A stretch of 64,000 nucleotides of DNA from SURF-21 sp964529285 (GCA_964529285.1 CAZGWK010000013.1:1-64000), one strand, 5' to 3'; positions 51,994 through 61,048 are shown, counted from the first letter of the stretch. Made by a program: numbers and translations. Notes: generated from the sequence alone by a model not told the origin.

Positions 51994-52857
51994 ATGCCTG
52001 GTACCGTTCTTGCGCTGCTGGTCGCCTTTTTCGTGGCCGGCAGGGACGCATTGAGCAAAATAACATTGCAGGAGACCGACGAGTACGTGGTTTGCTGGGC
52101 CACGGCTCTCTTCAGCTTTCTCTTTCTTCTGCCCACCCTCTTTTTTGTGCCCATGCCCTACATCAGAGAGGGGTTCCTGCTGTCACTTTTTATCGGGGCG
52201 GTGTTGAACCTGCTGGCGAGGCTGGTCTTCCTCAAGGCCATAAAAGGGGCGGACCTCTCCCTGGTGGCTCCCCTGCTCAGCTTCTCTCCGGCCTTTCTCA
52301 TGCTCACATCGCCCTTGCTCTCTCATGAGACCCCCACGCTTTACGGGATGGTTGGGCTGGCGCTCATGCTCACCGGCTCCTGCGTTCTGGCCATCAGGAA
52401 GGGCGAGGCGGGGTACAGGGCATCCATCAGGACCTTACTCATGCAGAGATGGGTCAGGATGGGCCTTATGGTTGCGGTTATCTGGGGGATGGCGGGCCTG
52501 GTGGACAAGGCCGGCATCCACGATTCCTCGCCCCTTTTCTGGGCGGTGTGCATGCAGGGCTTCATGGCCGTACTCGCCATGCCCTTTGTCGTGCGCAGGA
52601 CCTGGGCCAGAGGGAAAAGGATCCGCCCCGTGATCAGACCCATGGTCCCCATCGGATTCAGCAACGCCATAGTCATCGGTTGTTACGTGCTGGCCTTGAG
52701 CATCTCCCAGGTCTCCGTGGTCTTCACCCTCTATCAGACTAATATAATCATCAGCGTCCTGCTGGGATGGCTGCTGTTCAGGGAGAAGGACATCAAGGAC
52801 AGGCTCAAGGGCGCGAGCGTCATGCTGGCCGGGGCCGTCTTTATCAGCGTCCTCTAG
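51994..52857 (+). CDS. DMT/EamA-family membrane transporter
   Basis: The protein has 287 residues with about ten membrane helices in two EamA-like halves (first half ends near residue 125, second starts near 150 with RMGLMVAVIWGMAGLVDK). Such proteins export or import small metabolites such as amino acids, or act as drug/metabolite carriers. The substrate is unknown. It follows the A-tract region and precedes a gap before the FAAL gene, so it seems monocistronic. Start ATG 51994 has AAGAAAGG at moderate distance. Confidence 0.85.
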   Translation: MPGTVLALLVAFFVAGRDALSKITLQETDEYVVCWATALFSFLFLLPTLFFVPMPYIREGFLLSLFIGAVLNLLARLVFLKAIKGADLSLVAPLLSFSPAFLMLTSPLLSHETPTLYGMVGLALMLTGSCVLAIRKGEAGYRASIRTLLMQRWVRMGLMVAVIWGMAGLVDKAGIHDSSPLFWAVCMQGFMAVLAMPFVVRRTWARGKRIRPVIRPMVPIGFSNAIVIGCYVLALSISQVSVVFTLYQTNIIISVLLGWLLFREKDIKDRLKGASVMLAGAVFISVL

Positions 52858-53175
52858 GGTCGGGGGCAGGGCTCCGGGTGCTCCTTGGCGGCGGCCACGT
52901 CCTCTTCGTCCTTTGCGCGGGGAGCTCTCACCGTAGCGGTTGCTTCGTGCAACAGGCTCCGCATCTATGTTTGGCCTCATGTAACCTTTTACGTCTGCGG
53001 CGTGTTTCCCCATTCAATACAAACAGTCAACACAACAGCCCGGGCACACGCGGATGCGGGAGAAGGAGGCTGTCCCGGGGCTGCACGGCAACAACTGGTT
53101 AGTCTATCAGGGGGCATCTCTTTGCCTTTTTTCTGAAAGCGTAGGGTAAGGCATAAGTCAAAGGAGGTAATGTTT
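52858..53175. other. Non-coding gap, nothing recognised
   Basis: I see no gene, repeat pair, strong hairpin or promoter consensus in these 318 bp apart from the FAAL ribosome binding site at the far right (AAGGAGGT at 53161-53168). Open frames here have no good starts and atypical residue composition. Confidence 0.4.
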
Positions 53176-54861
53176 ATGGTGAGCGTAAGTAACGTATGGC
53201 AGGGTATCTGCAAGGGCCTGTCCCGGTCTCAGCGGGGCTTGAATATATTGCTCGAGGAAGGCGAGAAGGTGTATACGCCTGCGGAGCTCAAGGCCGCCGC
53301 CGAAAGGGCTGCGCTCGGGCTGGTAAAAGCGGGCATAGTGCCCGGAGACCGCGTGGGCATCATGGCCCAGACCACGCCTTCCACGGTCGTTTCTTTCCTT
53401 GGTTGCTGGGCGGCGGGAGCGGTGGCCGTACCCCTGCCCCTGCCCATGCGCGCCGTCGAGCCGCACTCTTTCATAGAACAGAGCCGCAGGCGCCTGGAAA
53501 AGGTCGAGGCGAAGCTCCTCACCCTTCCGGGCTCACTCATCCCCATGGTCGGAGAGATGGGAGAAGGCATGCGCATCGTGGCAAGCGAGGAACTCGACCG
53601 CGCCGGGGACCTGCCTCCCGCATTATCCAAGCCGGGAGATACCGCCCTGGTGCAGTTTACCTCCGGCTCCACCACCGAGCCGCGCGGCGTCATCCTCTCC
53701 CATGCCAACGTCATGGCCAACGTAAGGGCCATAACCCGCAAGGTCAAGGTCTCGCGCCGCGACCGGATAGTCTCGTGGATGCCGCTCTATCACGACATGG
53801 GCCTCATCGGCTTTCTCATCACCGCCCTGTCCGCGGGCGCAAGCCTCATCCTGATGTCGCCGCAGCGCTTCGTCTCCGACCCGGCATTCTGGATGCGTGC
53901 CATGGGCGAACACAAGGCCACCATCACCGGCGGGCCCAACTTCGCCTACGCACTCTCTACGCGCGTGCTCGCGTCGGGGAGCGCGGGAGACCTGGACCTC
54001 TCCTCACTGCGCCTGGCCTTGAACGGGGCAGAAGCGGTGGATCACGAGGTAATGGACGGCTTCGTCACGGCAGGGGCGGCATACGGCCTGCGGCCGGAGG
54101 TGCCGTACCCCGTTTACGGACTGGCCGAGGCCACGCTCGCGGTGACCTTCCCGCAGCCGGGAAAGAGGTACGGCCTGGACCACGTATCGCGGGAGGGCAT
54201 AGAGGAGGACGGTTTCGCCCGCCCGGCGGAACCGGGAGAGGAGGGAACGCGCACCCTGGTCTCCCTGGGGAGCCCTCTCGATGGGGTAGAGGTGAGCGTG
54301 TTCAGGGAGGACGGCAGCGAGGCTGGTGAGAGGGAGATAGGCGAGGTGTGCGTGCGTGGTGATTCCGTGATGCAGGGATACTGGGCGAATGCGGCCGCCA
54401 CCGCCGAAGCGCTGCGAGGAGGCCGCCTGCATACCGGAGACCTGGGCTACTTCGCCGGCGGCGAGCTCTACCTGGTGGGAAGGATCAAGGACATGGTCAT
54501 CATCGGAGGCCGCAACCTCTTCCCCGAGGACGTGGAGCGGTGCGTGGAACGGATAAGGGGCGTGCGCAAGGGGAATGCGGTTGCCTTCGGTGTGAGCACG
54601 CGCCGCGGCCGCGAGCGCCTGGTGCTCGTCGGTGAGACTCACCTCTCATGCATGCAGGCAGCCGGGGAGACGGCGCGCGCCATCTCCTCCACAGTGAGGG
54701 AGGAGATAGGGGTACCGGTGCGGGAGGTGGTCCTGGTGCCAGCGGGCAGCCTCCCCAAGACGTCGAGCGGAAAAAAACGCCGCTTCCTCTGCCGCGACCT
54801 CTACCTGGGGAACGCCCTGCAGGCGGTGGCCCGCAGCGGTGCGGCGGTCATCGGCATTTGA
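53176..54861 (+). CDS. Fatty-acyl-AMP ligase-like adenylating enzyme (FAAL)
   Basis: The protein has 561 residues from ATG 53176, chosen because ATG 53170 would lie only two bases from AAGGAGGT. Adenylation motifs include VQFTSGSTTEPRGV, MPLYHDMGLIG, YGLAEATLAVT, HTGDLGYF and the terminal Lys-rich LPKTSSGKKRRF. The pattern is that of FAALs, which load fatty acids as acyl-AMP to acyl carrier proteins or polyketide synthases instead of CoA. No PKS, NRPS or ACP gene is near, so the acceptor is unknown. It may feed lipid or natural-product assembly elsewhere. Confidence 0.9.
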   Translation: MVSVSNVWQGICKGLSRSQRGLNILLEEGEKVYTPAELKAAAERAALGLVKAGIVPGDRVGIMAQTTPSTVVSFLGCWAAGAVAVPLPLPMRAVEPHSFIEQSRRRLEKVEAKLLTLPGSLIPMVGEMGEGMRIVASEELDRAGDLPPALSKPGDTALVQFTSGSTTEPRGVILSHANVMANVRAITRKVKVSRRDRIVSWMPLYHDMGLIGFLITALSAGASLILMSPQRFVSDPAFWMRAMGEHKATITGGPNFAYALSTRVLASGSAGDLDLSSLRLALNGAEAVDHEVMDGFVTAGAAYGLRPEVPYPVYGLAEATLAVTFPQPGKRYGLDHVSREGIEEDGFARPAEPGEEGTRTLVSLGSPLDGVEVSVFREDGSEAGEREIGEVCVRGDSVMQGYWANAAATAEALRGGRLHTGDLGYFAGGELYLVGRIKDMVIIGGRNLFPEDVERCVERIRGVRKGNAVAFGVSTRRGRERLVLVGETHLSCMQAAGETARAISSTVREEIGVPVREVVLVPAGSLPKTSSGKKRRFLCRDLYLGNALQAVARSGAAVIGI

Positions 54862-54897
54862 ACCCATTCCCCTCAAGGGGTGATGTGAGACCGGCAA

Positions 54898-54920
54898 GAG
54901 GGGCGCAGTATGCGCCCCTC
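54898..54920. terminator. Hairpin between convergent genes
   Basis: A perfect 10-bp stem (GAGGGGCGCA) with a GTA loop lies between the FAAL stop and the end of the minus-strand NMO-like gene. It lacks a T-run, so it may stop either strand only weakly. Confidence 0.55.
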
Positions 54921-55003
54921 GACCATGCTTTGAGGCCGAGGATGAGGGTTACACATGGCTCGGTTCTGATACGGGACTTCGGTCGTATATCGCCGCGTCG
55001 TCT

Positions 55004-55924
55004 CTATAAGGAGCCGAGTATTCTTTCTCCCTCCTCGACCATGCGGCGTATCACCTCTCCCGCGGGCAATATCTCGTTTATGGCCCCGCAGCATTCCCCG
55101 GCTATTACCAGCCCGGATCTGACGTCGCCGTCCTGGAAGGCGGCTGGTGCCCGCATCCAGGCCTCGGTGGCCTTGGATACTCTCTCCTGCGGCGGCATGT
55201 CTCTGATACTGCGCGCGAGTTCGTTTGCCAGTACCCTGACGCTGCCCATGCCCATGGGAAGGACGGTGGTGTCTCCCGGCTGCGCTTCCAGCAGGGCTTG
55301 CTTGATATCGGTATGGATGCGGCATTCCTCGGTAAGCATGAGGCCCGTCCCGATCTGCACGCCCTTTGCCCCCATGGCGAAGGCAGCCGCGTAACCGCGC
55401 CCGTCGTGGATGCCGCCGGCGGCAATAACGGGGACGTCCACCGCCTCGACCACTTGGGGGACAAGGGTCAGGGTGGAAACGGCCTGGGGAGCCTGTACGC
55501 CGCCCGATTCTCCTCCTTCGGCCACGATGCCGTCCACGCCGGCCTGCGCGGCCTTGACCGCCAGGGCGGGCGAAGGGACGACGTGAAAGACCCTTATGCC
55601 GGCCTCGGCGAGCAGGGGGGCCAGGGTGGCGGGCGAACCTGCCGATGTGGTAGCCACCGTTATTCCTTCATCGGCCATGACCTCCACCATGGCGGGGGAG
55701 AGGGGATTGCGGGCCACCAGGTTTACGCCGAAGGGCCTGGAGGTGAGCTCTCGCACCTCGCATATGGCCTTGCGCAGGCCGTCCGCGTCCATCCCCACCG
55801 AGGCGATCAGGCCGAGGGCCCCGGCCTCTGAAACGGCGGCCACCAGTTCCGCGTTGGAAATGGTGCCCATGGCTCCCATTATCACCGCATGTTCAATGCC
55901 GAGAAGCTCCGCTACTGATTTCAT
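55004..55924 (-). CDS. NMO/FabK-like FMN enzyme without the catalytic His
   Basis: The protein has 306 residues from ATG 55924 (55927 is adjacent) behind GAGGAGGGG. It has the TIM-barrel FMN fold of nitronate monooxygenase and FabK: MGAMGTISNAELVAAVSEAG, PFGVNLVA, DVPVIAAGGIHDGRG and GAKGVQIGTGLMLTEEC. The family active-site motif GxEAGGH reads EGGESGGVQAP, with Val in place of the His that deprotonates nitronates or takes part in enoyl reduction. So nitronate oxidation is unlikely. It is the last gene of an operon headed by a TetR regulator and three Fe-S proteins and may be a flavin terminal of that electron chain. Confidence 0.85.
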   Translation of the reverse strand: MKSVAELLGIEHAVIMGAMGTISNAELVAAVSEAGALGLIASVGMDADGLRKAICEVRELTSRPFGVNLVARNPLSPAMVEVMADEGITVATTSAGSPATLAPLLAEAGIRVFHVVPSPALAVKAAQAGVDGIVAEGGESGGVQAPQAVSTLTLVPQVVEAVDVPVIAAGGIHDGRGYAAAFAMGAKGVQIGTGLMLTEECRIHTDIKQALLEAQPGDTTVLPMGMGSVRVLANELARSIRDMPPQERVSKATEAWMRAPAAFQDGDVRSGLVIAGECCGAINEILPAGEVIRRMVEEGERILGSL

Positions 55925-55934
55925 CATCCCCTCC

Positions 55935-56990
55935 TCAGGCCAGGCCGCGTTCCTGCAGTATCCTCGCGTTCATCTCCACCATGTTCGCGGGCGGCACCAC
56001 GGCGTCTACCTTGGGTACCATCTCTATGGCGTCCGCCGGGCAGGTGGGTACGCACAACCCGCACCCGATACACCTGGCCGTGTCCACATCCATGTATTCG
56101 TCTCCCTCGACGATAGCGTCGATCTGGCAGCGGTCCAGGCAGGTGCCGCATGCGGTACATTCATCCGCATCTATCACGGCCCTGTAGGTGGACTGCACCT
56201 CGTCGGCCGGCCTCTCCATGGTGGAGAGCCCCCGCAGCATGCCGCAGCAGCAGCTGCAGCAGCAGCAGATGTTCACGAAGTTCTGGGCGTTGCTGGGTGA
56301 GAGCACCAGCGCGGCCTCCTCGGCCTCGTCCAGGATCTCCAGGCATTCCTCGAGGCTTATCTTGCGACCGATGCCGTTCTCGGCGTAGTAGTCAGCGGCG
56401 AAACCGAAGACCAGGCAGGTCTCCAGGGGGCGTTCGCACTCGCGCCCCAGGAGACCGCGCTCCACGCGGCAGATACAGTCCGCCACGGCAAATTTGTCCT
56501 GACCTTTCACCATCTCCCGGACGCGGTCGTAGGTCGCGACCTCCTTGCCTGCCTCCACTGCCGTCTCCACCGGGACCACCCTAAGCTGTTTTGTCTTTCC
56601 GCCGCTCCAGGATTCCGTCAGGTGGGGCAGGTATTCGTCGAGCAGCTCGGCCAGCTCACGGTCCATGCTCTTGAGGTGAAACTCGTATATGCCGACGAGG
56701 AAGGACATGGCCATGTACATGGTTTGCTCGCCCGCCCTGATCCTGAAGATCGACCCCTGACCGGACATGGACTCCAGCATCTCTGCCGCCTTGGCCTCGT
56801 CCATGCCGGCGCGCTCCGCGATGGCTGCCGCCGTCTCCGGAAAGATATTAAGGTGCATCTGGAGTTCCGCTTCCTCCGGGGTGAAATACCGCGCGAGCAG
56901 CTTCAGTTCCACCCCGCTCTCGGTGGAGGGAAATCCACCCGGCAGACCGTCCATGAACTCCCGCAGCCTCACATAAACATCCTCCGCCAT
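55935..56990 (-). CDS. Fe-S protein A of a tandem triplicate (CCCC-x-CCC and 2x 4Fe-4S)
   Basis: The protein has 351 residues from ATG 56990 behind AAAGGAG; the upstream frame to 57164 is spurious. The N-terminal 60 or so residues are helical (MAEDVYVRLREFMDGLPGG), followed by a possible winged-helix region. Then come CICRVE ... CERPLETC, the unusual NICCCCSCCCGM, and two ferredoxin motifs, CTACGTCLDRC and CIGCGLCVPTC. Similar proteins follow it twice upstream. It probably carries electrons and binds additional Fe-S or a redox cofactor; function is unknown. Confidence 0.85.
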   Translation of the reverse strand: MAEDVYVRLREFMDGLPGGFPSTESGVELKLLARYFTPEEAELQMHLNIFPETAAAIAERAGMDEAKAAEMLESMSGQGSIFRIRAGEQTMYMAMSFLVGIYEFHLKSMDRELAELLDEYLPHLTESWSGGKTKQLRVVPVETAVEAGKEVATYDRVREMVKGQDKFAVADCICRVERGLLGRECERPLETCLVFGFAADYYAENGIGRKISLEECLEILDEAEEAALVLSPSNAQNFVNICCCCSCCCGMLRGLSTMERPADEVQSTYRAVIDADECTACGTCLDRCQIDAIVEGDEYMDVDTARCIGCGLCVPTCPADAIEMVPKVDAVVPPANMVEMNARILQERGLA

Positions 56991-57007
56991 GCTCGCTCCT
57001 TTCACCC

Positions 57008-58093
57008 CTAGGGTTTGATGACCTCCATGAACGCCTCCAGCTTGCCCTTCTCCTGCAGGATCTTCATGCCCATCTCGGAGGTGGTCAGCGGGGGTTCCGC
57101 GTACTCGTCCGTCTTCACCAGCCGCAGGGCTCCCTCGGGGCAGCCGCTGACGCACAAGCCGCACCCTATACAGCGTTCTCGCTTCACTACCGCCGTCCCG
57201 TTAGATACCTCTATGGCCTGCACCGGGCACCTCTCGTCGGCGCAGATCCCGCACCCCGTACACAGCTCCTCATCGACCAGCGGTGTAAAACCTGAGGAGG
57301 TGAAGACTGGGGGGTTGCCCCATTGCGTGCTCATGCGCAGCAGGCCGCAGCAGCAGGTGCAGCAGTTGCACACGAAGGTCAGGTGCTCCTGCACGTTGTT
57401 GATCTGGTGCACCAGCCCGGCCTCGTCGAACTCCCTGAGCTTCTCCTTCATCTCCTCCTTGGTTATATAGCGGCCGAAGCCCCGCTCCACCAGGTAGGTA
57501 CAGGTCTCGTCGAAGAGCATGCAGGCTTCAAGCGGGTTGTCGCAGTTCCTCTCCATGTCGCGGCAGGCGCAGGTGCCGATGCCCACCACCCTGGCCTTGT
57601 CGATCATCTCGTAGACCTTCTGGTAGGGGAGCACCCCCGGCTCGCTATCCACTTCCTCCTGTATGGGGATGATGCGGGAGAACCGGGTGTCGGTGCCGCC
57701 GAAACCCCTGCCGAGCTTGGGCAGGTAGCTTTTCCACAGCGGGGTGAGCCTGGCCCTCATCTCGTCTGACATCCCCTTCATGTAGGGGAACTCGAAGAGG
57801 CCCGGCATCACGGGAAGCAGGGCGTAGCTGCGCTTACCTTCCTTTTCGCGCACAAAGACCACGGCCTTGTCCGCGAGTGACTCGAGGCAGCGTTCCGCCG
57901 TCTTCTCGTCCACGCCGGCGCGGCGCGTCACGTCCTCCACGCTGAAGGGCCTGAATCCGAGGCCTAAAGCCACTTCTGCCTCCTCCTGCGTGAAGAATAT
58001 CTTGAGGATCTTTATGATCTCGGGCGCGGGCTGGCAGCCGGTGGGGTGGCGGTCCAGCAGTTCCCGCAGCTGCTCGTATACATCTTCCGGCAT
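57008..58093 (-). CDS. Fe-S protein B of the tandem triplicate
   Basis: The protein has 361 residues from ATG 58093 (MPEDVYEQLRELLDRHPTG), preferred to ATG 58111 because GAGGAG lies eight bases before it and the homologous starts line up. The order is the same as in protein A: winged-helix-like N part, TCACRDMERNC ... ACMLF, VCNCCTCCCGLL (one Cys of the run replaced by Asn), and two clusters CTGCGICADERC and CIGCGLCVSGC. It is separated by 17 bp from protein A and 70 bp from protein C. Confidence 0.85.
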   Translation of the reverse strand: MPEDVYEQLRELLDRHPTGCQPAPEIIKILKIFFTQEEAEVALGLGFRPFSVEDVTRRAGVDEKTAERCLESLADKAVVFVREKEGKRSYALLPVMPGLFEFPYMKGMSDEMRARLTPLWKSYLPKLGRGFGGTDTRFSRIIPIQEEVDSEPGVLPYQKVYEMIDKARVVGIGTCACRDMERNCDNPLEACMLFDETCTYLVERGFGRYITKEEMKEKLREFDEAGLVHQINNVQEHLTFVCNCCTCCCGLLRMSTQWGNPPVFTSSGFTPLVDEELCTGCGICADERCPVQAIEVSNGTAVVKRERCIGCGLCVSGCPEGALRLVKTDEYAEPPLTTSEMGMKILQEKGKLEAFMEVIKP

Positions 58094-58163
58094 ATGCATC
58101 TCCTCTTCCATGCACTCGTTGTTTTCAGGAATGCAATATTTAAATTAAATGTGTTGTTGGATG

Positions 58164-59219
58164 CTACTGCGTCTGGCCGACTATGAACTCCTCCAGGGTG
58201 GGGACTCCCTTGGGCGCCTCACGGCGCTCCAGGGTCAAAGCCTCTCCGGAGCAGGTGGGGATGCACACCCCGCACCCAAGGCACAGGTCCTCGTCTACCT
58301 GGGCGATCTCCTCGTCGTCAAGCTTAATGGCCTCCACCGGGCAGCGTTCCTCGCAGGTGCCGCACCCGATACATAATTCCTCATCCACCCGTGGTACGTA
58401 GCTGGAAGGGGCCATGGCATTCGCATAACCCAACTGCTTCCTGGTCTGGATGAAAGCGCAGCAGCAGCCGCAGCAGCAGCAGATGGTGGAGACCTTGCCC
58501 TGGTAGTTGTCGGTGGAGAACACCAGCCCCTCCTCGTGGGCATCCTCCAGCTTCTCGAGGGTCTCCTCCAGGGTCAATTCCCTGCCCATGCCCTGCTCCA
58601 CGATATAACGTCCCATGGAGCCGAAGTGGAAGCAGTTCTCCCGCTCGTGCTCGCATCCCTCACCCGCATAGGCCCTTATCTGTCGGCAGGGGCAGTAGGC
58701 CACCGCCCGGTAGTCGACCTCCTCCACCAGGTTTCGAACCGTCTCATAGGGGAGCACCTGCGATTCGGAGGCGATCTCCTCCTGCACGGGCACAGCTCTC
58801 AACAAGGGGACCTTTCTGCCGCCGACCTCTTCAGCGAAAGCGGATCTGAAGTACTTGTTCCAGAGCGGGGCAAGTCTGCGCACTATCTCGTTGTCCTTGC
58901 CCGGCCAGAAGGGCGTCTCGGAGAAGCCCACTACGGTGGGGAGCAGGCGGTATTTCGACTCCGCTCCCTTCACTCTTTTGAATACGGTGCCCTTGGAGGC
59001 CATGGTGTCCAGCATTCCCTCCAGTTCCTCGGCGGGCATGCCAACCGTCCCGGAGAGCTCCTCCAGGGCCGTGTTCATGAAGGGAAGCTTGACTGCCAGT
59101 TCCGCCTCCTCGGGAGTGAACAAGATGCGCAGTATGTCCATCAACTCGTCGCTCATGGGAGCCCCGATGGGCATCTCGTCCAGGTGCTGGGCCAGCGCTT
59201 CGTACACATCGTCCGACAT
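58164..59219 (-). CDS. Fe-S protein C of the tandem triplicate
   Basis: The protein has 351 residues, ATG 59219, 27 bp after the TetR stop. The layout repeats again: MSDDVYEALAQHLDEMPIG, AYCPCRQIRAYAG ... CEHERENC, ICCCCGCCCAF and ferredoxin sets CIGCGTCEERC and CLGCGVCIPTC. The three proteins share the phrase pattern AxxxGLV(F/H)..(D/N)Nxxxxxxx before the Cys run. Paralogy is clear to the eye, about one third identity by rough reading; no exact value can be given. It is the first structural gene of the operon. Confidence 0.85.
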   Translation of the reverse strand: MSDDVYEALAQHLDEMPIGAPMSDELMDILRILFTPEEAELAVKLPFMNTALEELSGTVGMPAEELEGMLDTMASKGTVFKRVKGAESKYRLLPTVVGFSETPFWPGKDNEIVRRLAPLWNKYFRSAFAEEVGGRKVPLLRAVPVQEEIASESQVLPYETVRNLVEEVDYRAVAYCPCRQIRAYAGEGCEHERENCFHFGSMGRYIVEQGMGRELTLEETLEKLEDAHEEGLVFSTDNYQGKVSTICCCCGCCCAFIQTRKQLGYANAMAPSSYVPRVDEELCIGCGTCEERCPVEAIKLDDEEIAQVDEDLCLGCGVCIPTCSGEALTLERREAPKGVPTLEEFIVGQTQ

Positions 59220-59246
59220 GTGATTCTCCTCCCTGTCTAAAAGTAT

Positions 59247-59879
59247 CTATGACCGTTCCTTAGTCTCCGCGAACTGCTTGAGGATGAGCGTGATGCTGTT
59301 GCGCATGGGTGCGGGGTCGTGGGTGACCTTGCTGATCATGATCCCGCCCTCCAGGGCGCTGATGGCGAAATCAGCGTACCTTGCGCAGTCGAAGTCGGGC
59401 GGCAGCTCTCCCGCTGCTTTCATCTCCTCCAATCCGGAAGCGATGATTCCCGACCAGTCGCGGAAGGCCCTGGCGAGTCGCTCGCGGAAGCCCTCGCTCA
59501 GGTTGCTGGTCTCCAGCGCCAGGTTGCCCAGGATGCATCCGCGGGTGCATTCGGCCTCCTCGACGATGCCCTGTATGCCCTTGAGCATGGCCTCGATGCG
59601 CTGGTAGGGGGACAGTTCCGGAAGGTCGAGGACCTTTTTCAGGCTGTCCATGATATGAGCGGAGGCATTCTCGATCACCGCGTATCCCAACTCCTCCTTG
59701 GACGAGAAATGAAAGTAGAAGCTTCCCTTGGTGACCCCGGCTGCCTCTATGACGTTGTCGATGGTCGTCTTGGCATAGCCCTTCTCGTACATGAGGAGAG
59801 TGGCGTAGCCTACGATGCGCCGTCGCGTCTTCTCTCCCTTGGATACTGTCGTCTTTGTACTGGACAAATCAATCTCCAT
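59247..59879 (-). CDS. TetR-family regulator of the Fe-S operon
   Basis: The protein has 210 residues. The helix-turn-helix is clear: KTRRRIVGYATLLMYEKGYAKTTIDNVIEAAGVTKGSFYFHFSSKEELG. The C-terminal domain starts like the AcrR/TetR_C_6 group with a Cys pair in EAECTRGCILGNLALE, which may sense electrophiles or redox state, as in NemR (inference). It is the first gene of a five-gene minus-strand operon with the three Fe-S proteins and the NMO-like enzyme. A dyad operator and promoter are directly upstream, so autoregulation is likely. Confidence 0.92.
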   Translation of the reverse strand: MEIDLSSTKTTVSKGEKTRRRIVGYATLLMYEKGYAKTTIDNVIEAAGVTKGSFYFHFSSKEELGYAVIENASAHIMDSLKKVLDLPELSPYQRIEAMLKGIQGIVEEAECTRGCILGNLALETSNLSEGFRERLARAFRDWSGIIASGLEEMKAAGELPPDFDCARYADFAISALEGGIMISKVTHDPAPMRNSITLILKQFAETKERS

Positions 59880-59882
59880 AAA

Positions 59883-59902
59883 TAGACCAACTAGTCGGTA
59901 TA
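59883..59902. promoter_or_regulatory. Operator-like dyad TAGACC-N8-GGTATA
   Basis: The site reads TAGACCAACTAGTCGGTATA, with one mismatch to a perfect dyad TAGACC/GGTCTA in the arms and an ACTAGT core. It is like the known TAGACC-GGTCTA boxes of NemR-type TetR regulators. It lies between the -10 element and the start codon of the TetR gene, where a repressor would block transcription. Confidence 0.7.
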
Positions 59903-59905
59903 ATT

Positions 59906-59933
59906 ATTTTAGCAGCCGCTTTCTTCCTGTCAA
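59906..59933 (-). promoter_or_regulatory. Promoter of the TetR/Fe-S operon
   Basis: On the minus strand TTGACA (59933-59928) and TAAAAT (59911-59906) are 16 bp apart. The predicted start falls a few bases before the TAGACC operator. Confidence 0.75.
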
Positions 59934-60030
59934 GCAAGATTGAGAGGCTTGATCGGGAGGGCGGTGTCCGCTCGGCCTTTGCAGGCAAGGCAAAAGCTAT
60001 TTCGAGAAGTGCGGGAAACGAATGGATCGC

Positions 60031-60909
60031 TCAGATCGACTGCAGCACTCGCTTCGGTAACCTCCTTCGCCACCAGGCGAAGAACTTCGCCACGCCCAGC
60101 CCGGAGCGGGTCGCCAGGCGTGGGAACAGCCGGTGGTAGTGGTAAATGATCTTCGAGGGCAGGCCTGGTATGACCAGGAACCGGTTGCACGAGATCGCGT
60201 CCACCACTTGGCGGGCTACCTTGCGAGGCGAACCGCCCAGGCTCAGAAGGAATCTTTCCACCAGACGTGCGCCGATGAAGTGGAGTGGCAGGTCCTTGAT
60301 GGTAGACGTATTCGCCAGGGGCGTCTTGACGTAGCCGGGGCAGACGAGAGTCACACCTACGCCGTTGCCCCTCAGATCATAGTAGAGGACTTCGGTGAAG
60401 CCGGTGACGGCGAACTTGCTGGCGCAGTATGCCGACTGCCCGGGGATGGGGATGATGCCGTCGATAGACCCGATGTTTACGATGTGTCCCGACCTTCGCT
60501 CTATCATGGACGGCAGGAAGGTCTCGATGGTGTTGATGGTGCCCATGAGGTTGACGTCGATAATGCGCCGCATCTCGTCGTGGTCGGTGGCGGAGAAATG
60601 GGCGATGAGGGTGATGCCGGCACAGTTGACCAGGATATCCGGGCTGAGGCCTTTCTCTTCCAGTTCCTCTCTGACGCGGCGCAACTCGTCCCTGGAGGTC
60701 ACGTTGGCCTGAAAGCCGAAAGCCTGGTAGCCCTCGCCCCTCAACTCGGCTAAGCTTTTATCCAGGGAATCCCTGTTTATGTCGAGGAGGATGGGCTCGG
60801 CGCCCTTGCCGGCGAGTCTTGCCGCTATGGCAAGACCGATACCGCTTCCACCCCCGGTTACCAGGGCCTTTTTGCCCTTTACGTCCATGCTGTTTCGCAT
60901 CGCATTCAC
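60031..60909 (-). CDS. Short-chain dehydrogenase/reductase
   Basis: The protein has up to 292 residues (start ATG 60909, 60900 or 60888 cannot be separated). The Rossmann motif is VTGGGSGIGLAIA, then NCAG in VNCAGITL, a catalytic Ser in NIGSIDG and the YCASK set. CPGYVKTPL follows. It belongs to the classical SDR group with an NAD(P)(H) cofactor; substrate unknown. C-terminal residues RLFPRLATRSGLGVAKFF are typical of membrane-associated or lipid-acting SDRs. It lies just upstream of the TetR promoter on the same strand, so it is transcribed separately. Confidence 0.9.
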   Translation of the reverse strand: MNAMRNSMDVKGKKALVTGGGSGIGLAIAARLAGKGAEPILLDINRDSLDKSLAELRGEGYQAFGFQANVTSRDELRRVREELEEKGLSPDILVNCAGITLIAHFSATDHDEMRRIIDVNLMGTINTIETFLPSMIERRSGHIVNIGSIDGIIPIPGQSAYCASKFAVTGFTEVLYYDLRGNGVGVTLVCPGYVKTPLANTSTIKDLPLHFIGARLVERFLLSLGGSPRKVARQVVDAISCNRFLVIPGLPSKIIYHYHRLFPRLATRSGLGVAKFFAWWRRRLPKRVLQSI

Positions 60910-61048
60910 CCGTCTATTTATATCACGGATACCGGCAAGTTACACTGATGGAGGTTAGCGCTTCTCCCGGGCGCAAGCACGCCGACTGCGCACCCATCTT
61001 CCAGAGCGTCCATCGCGCTCCTCCTCATAATATTTGAAATGAGAAACC

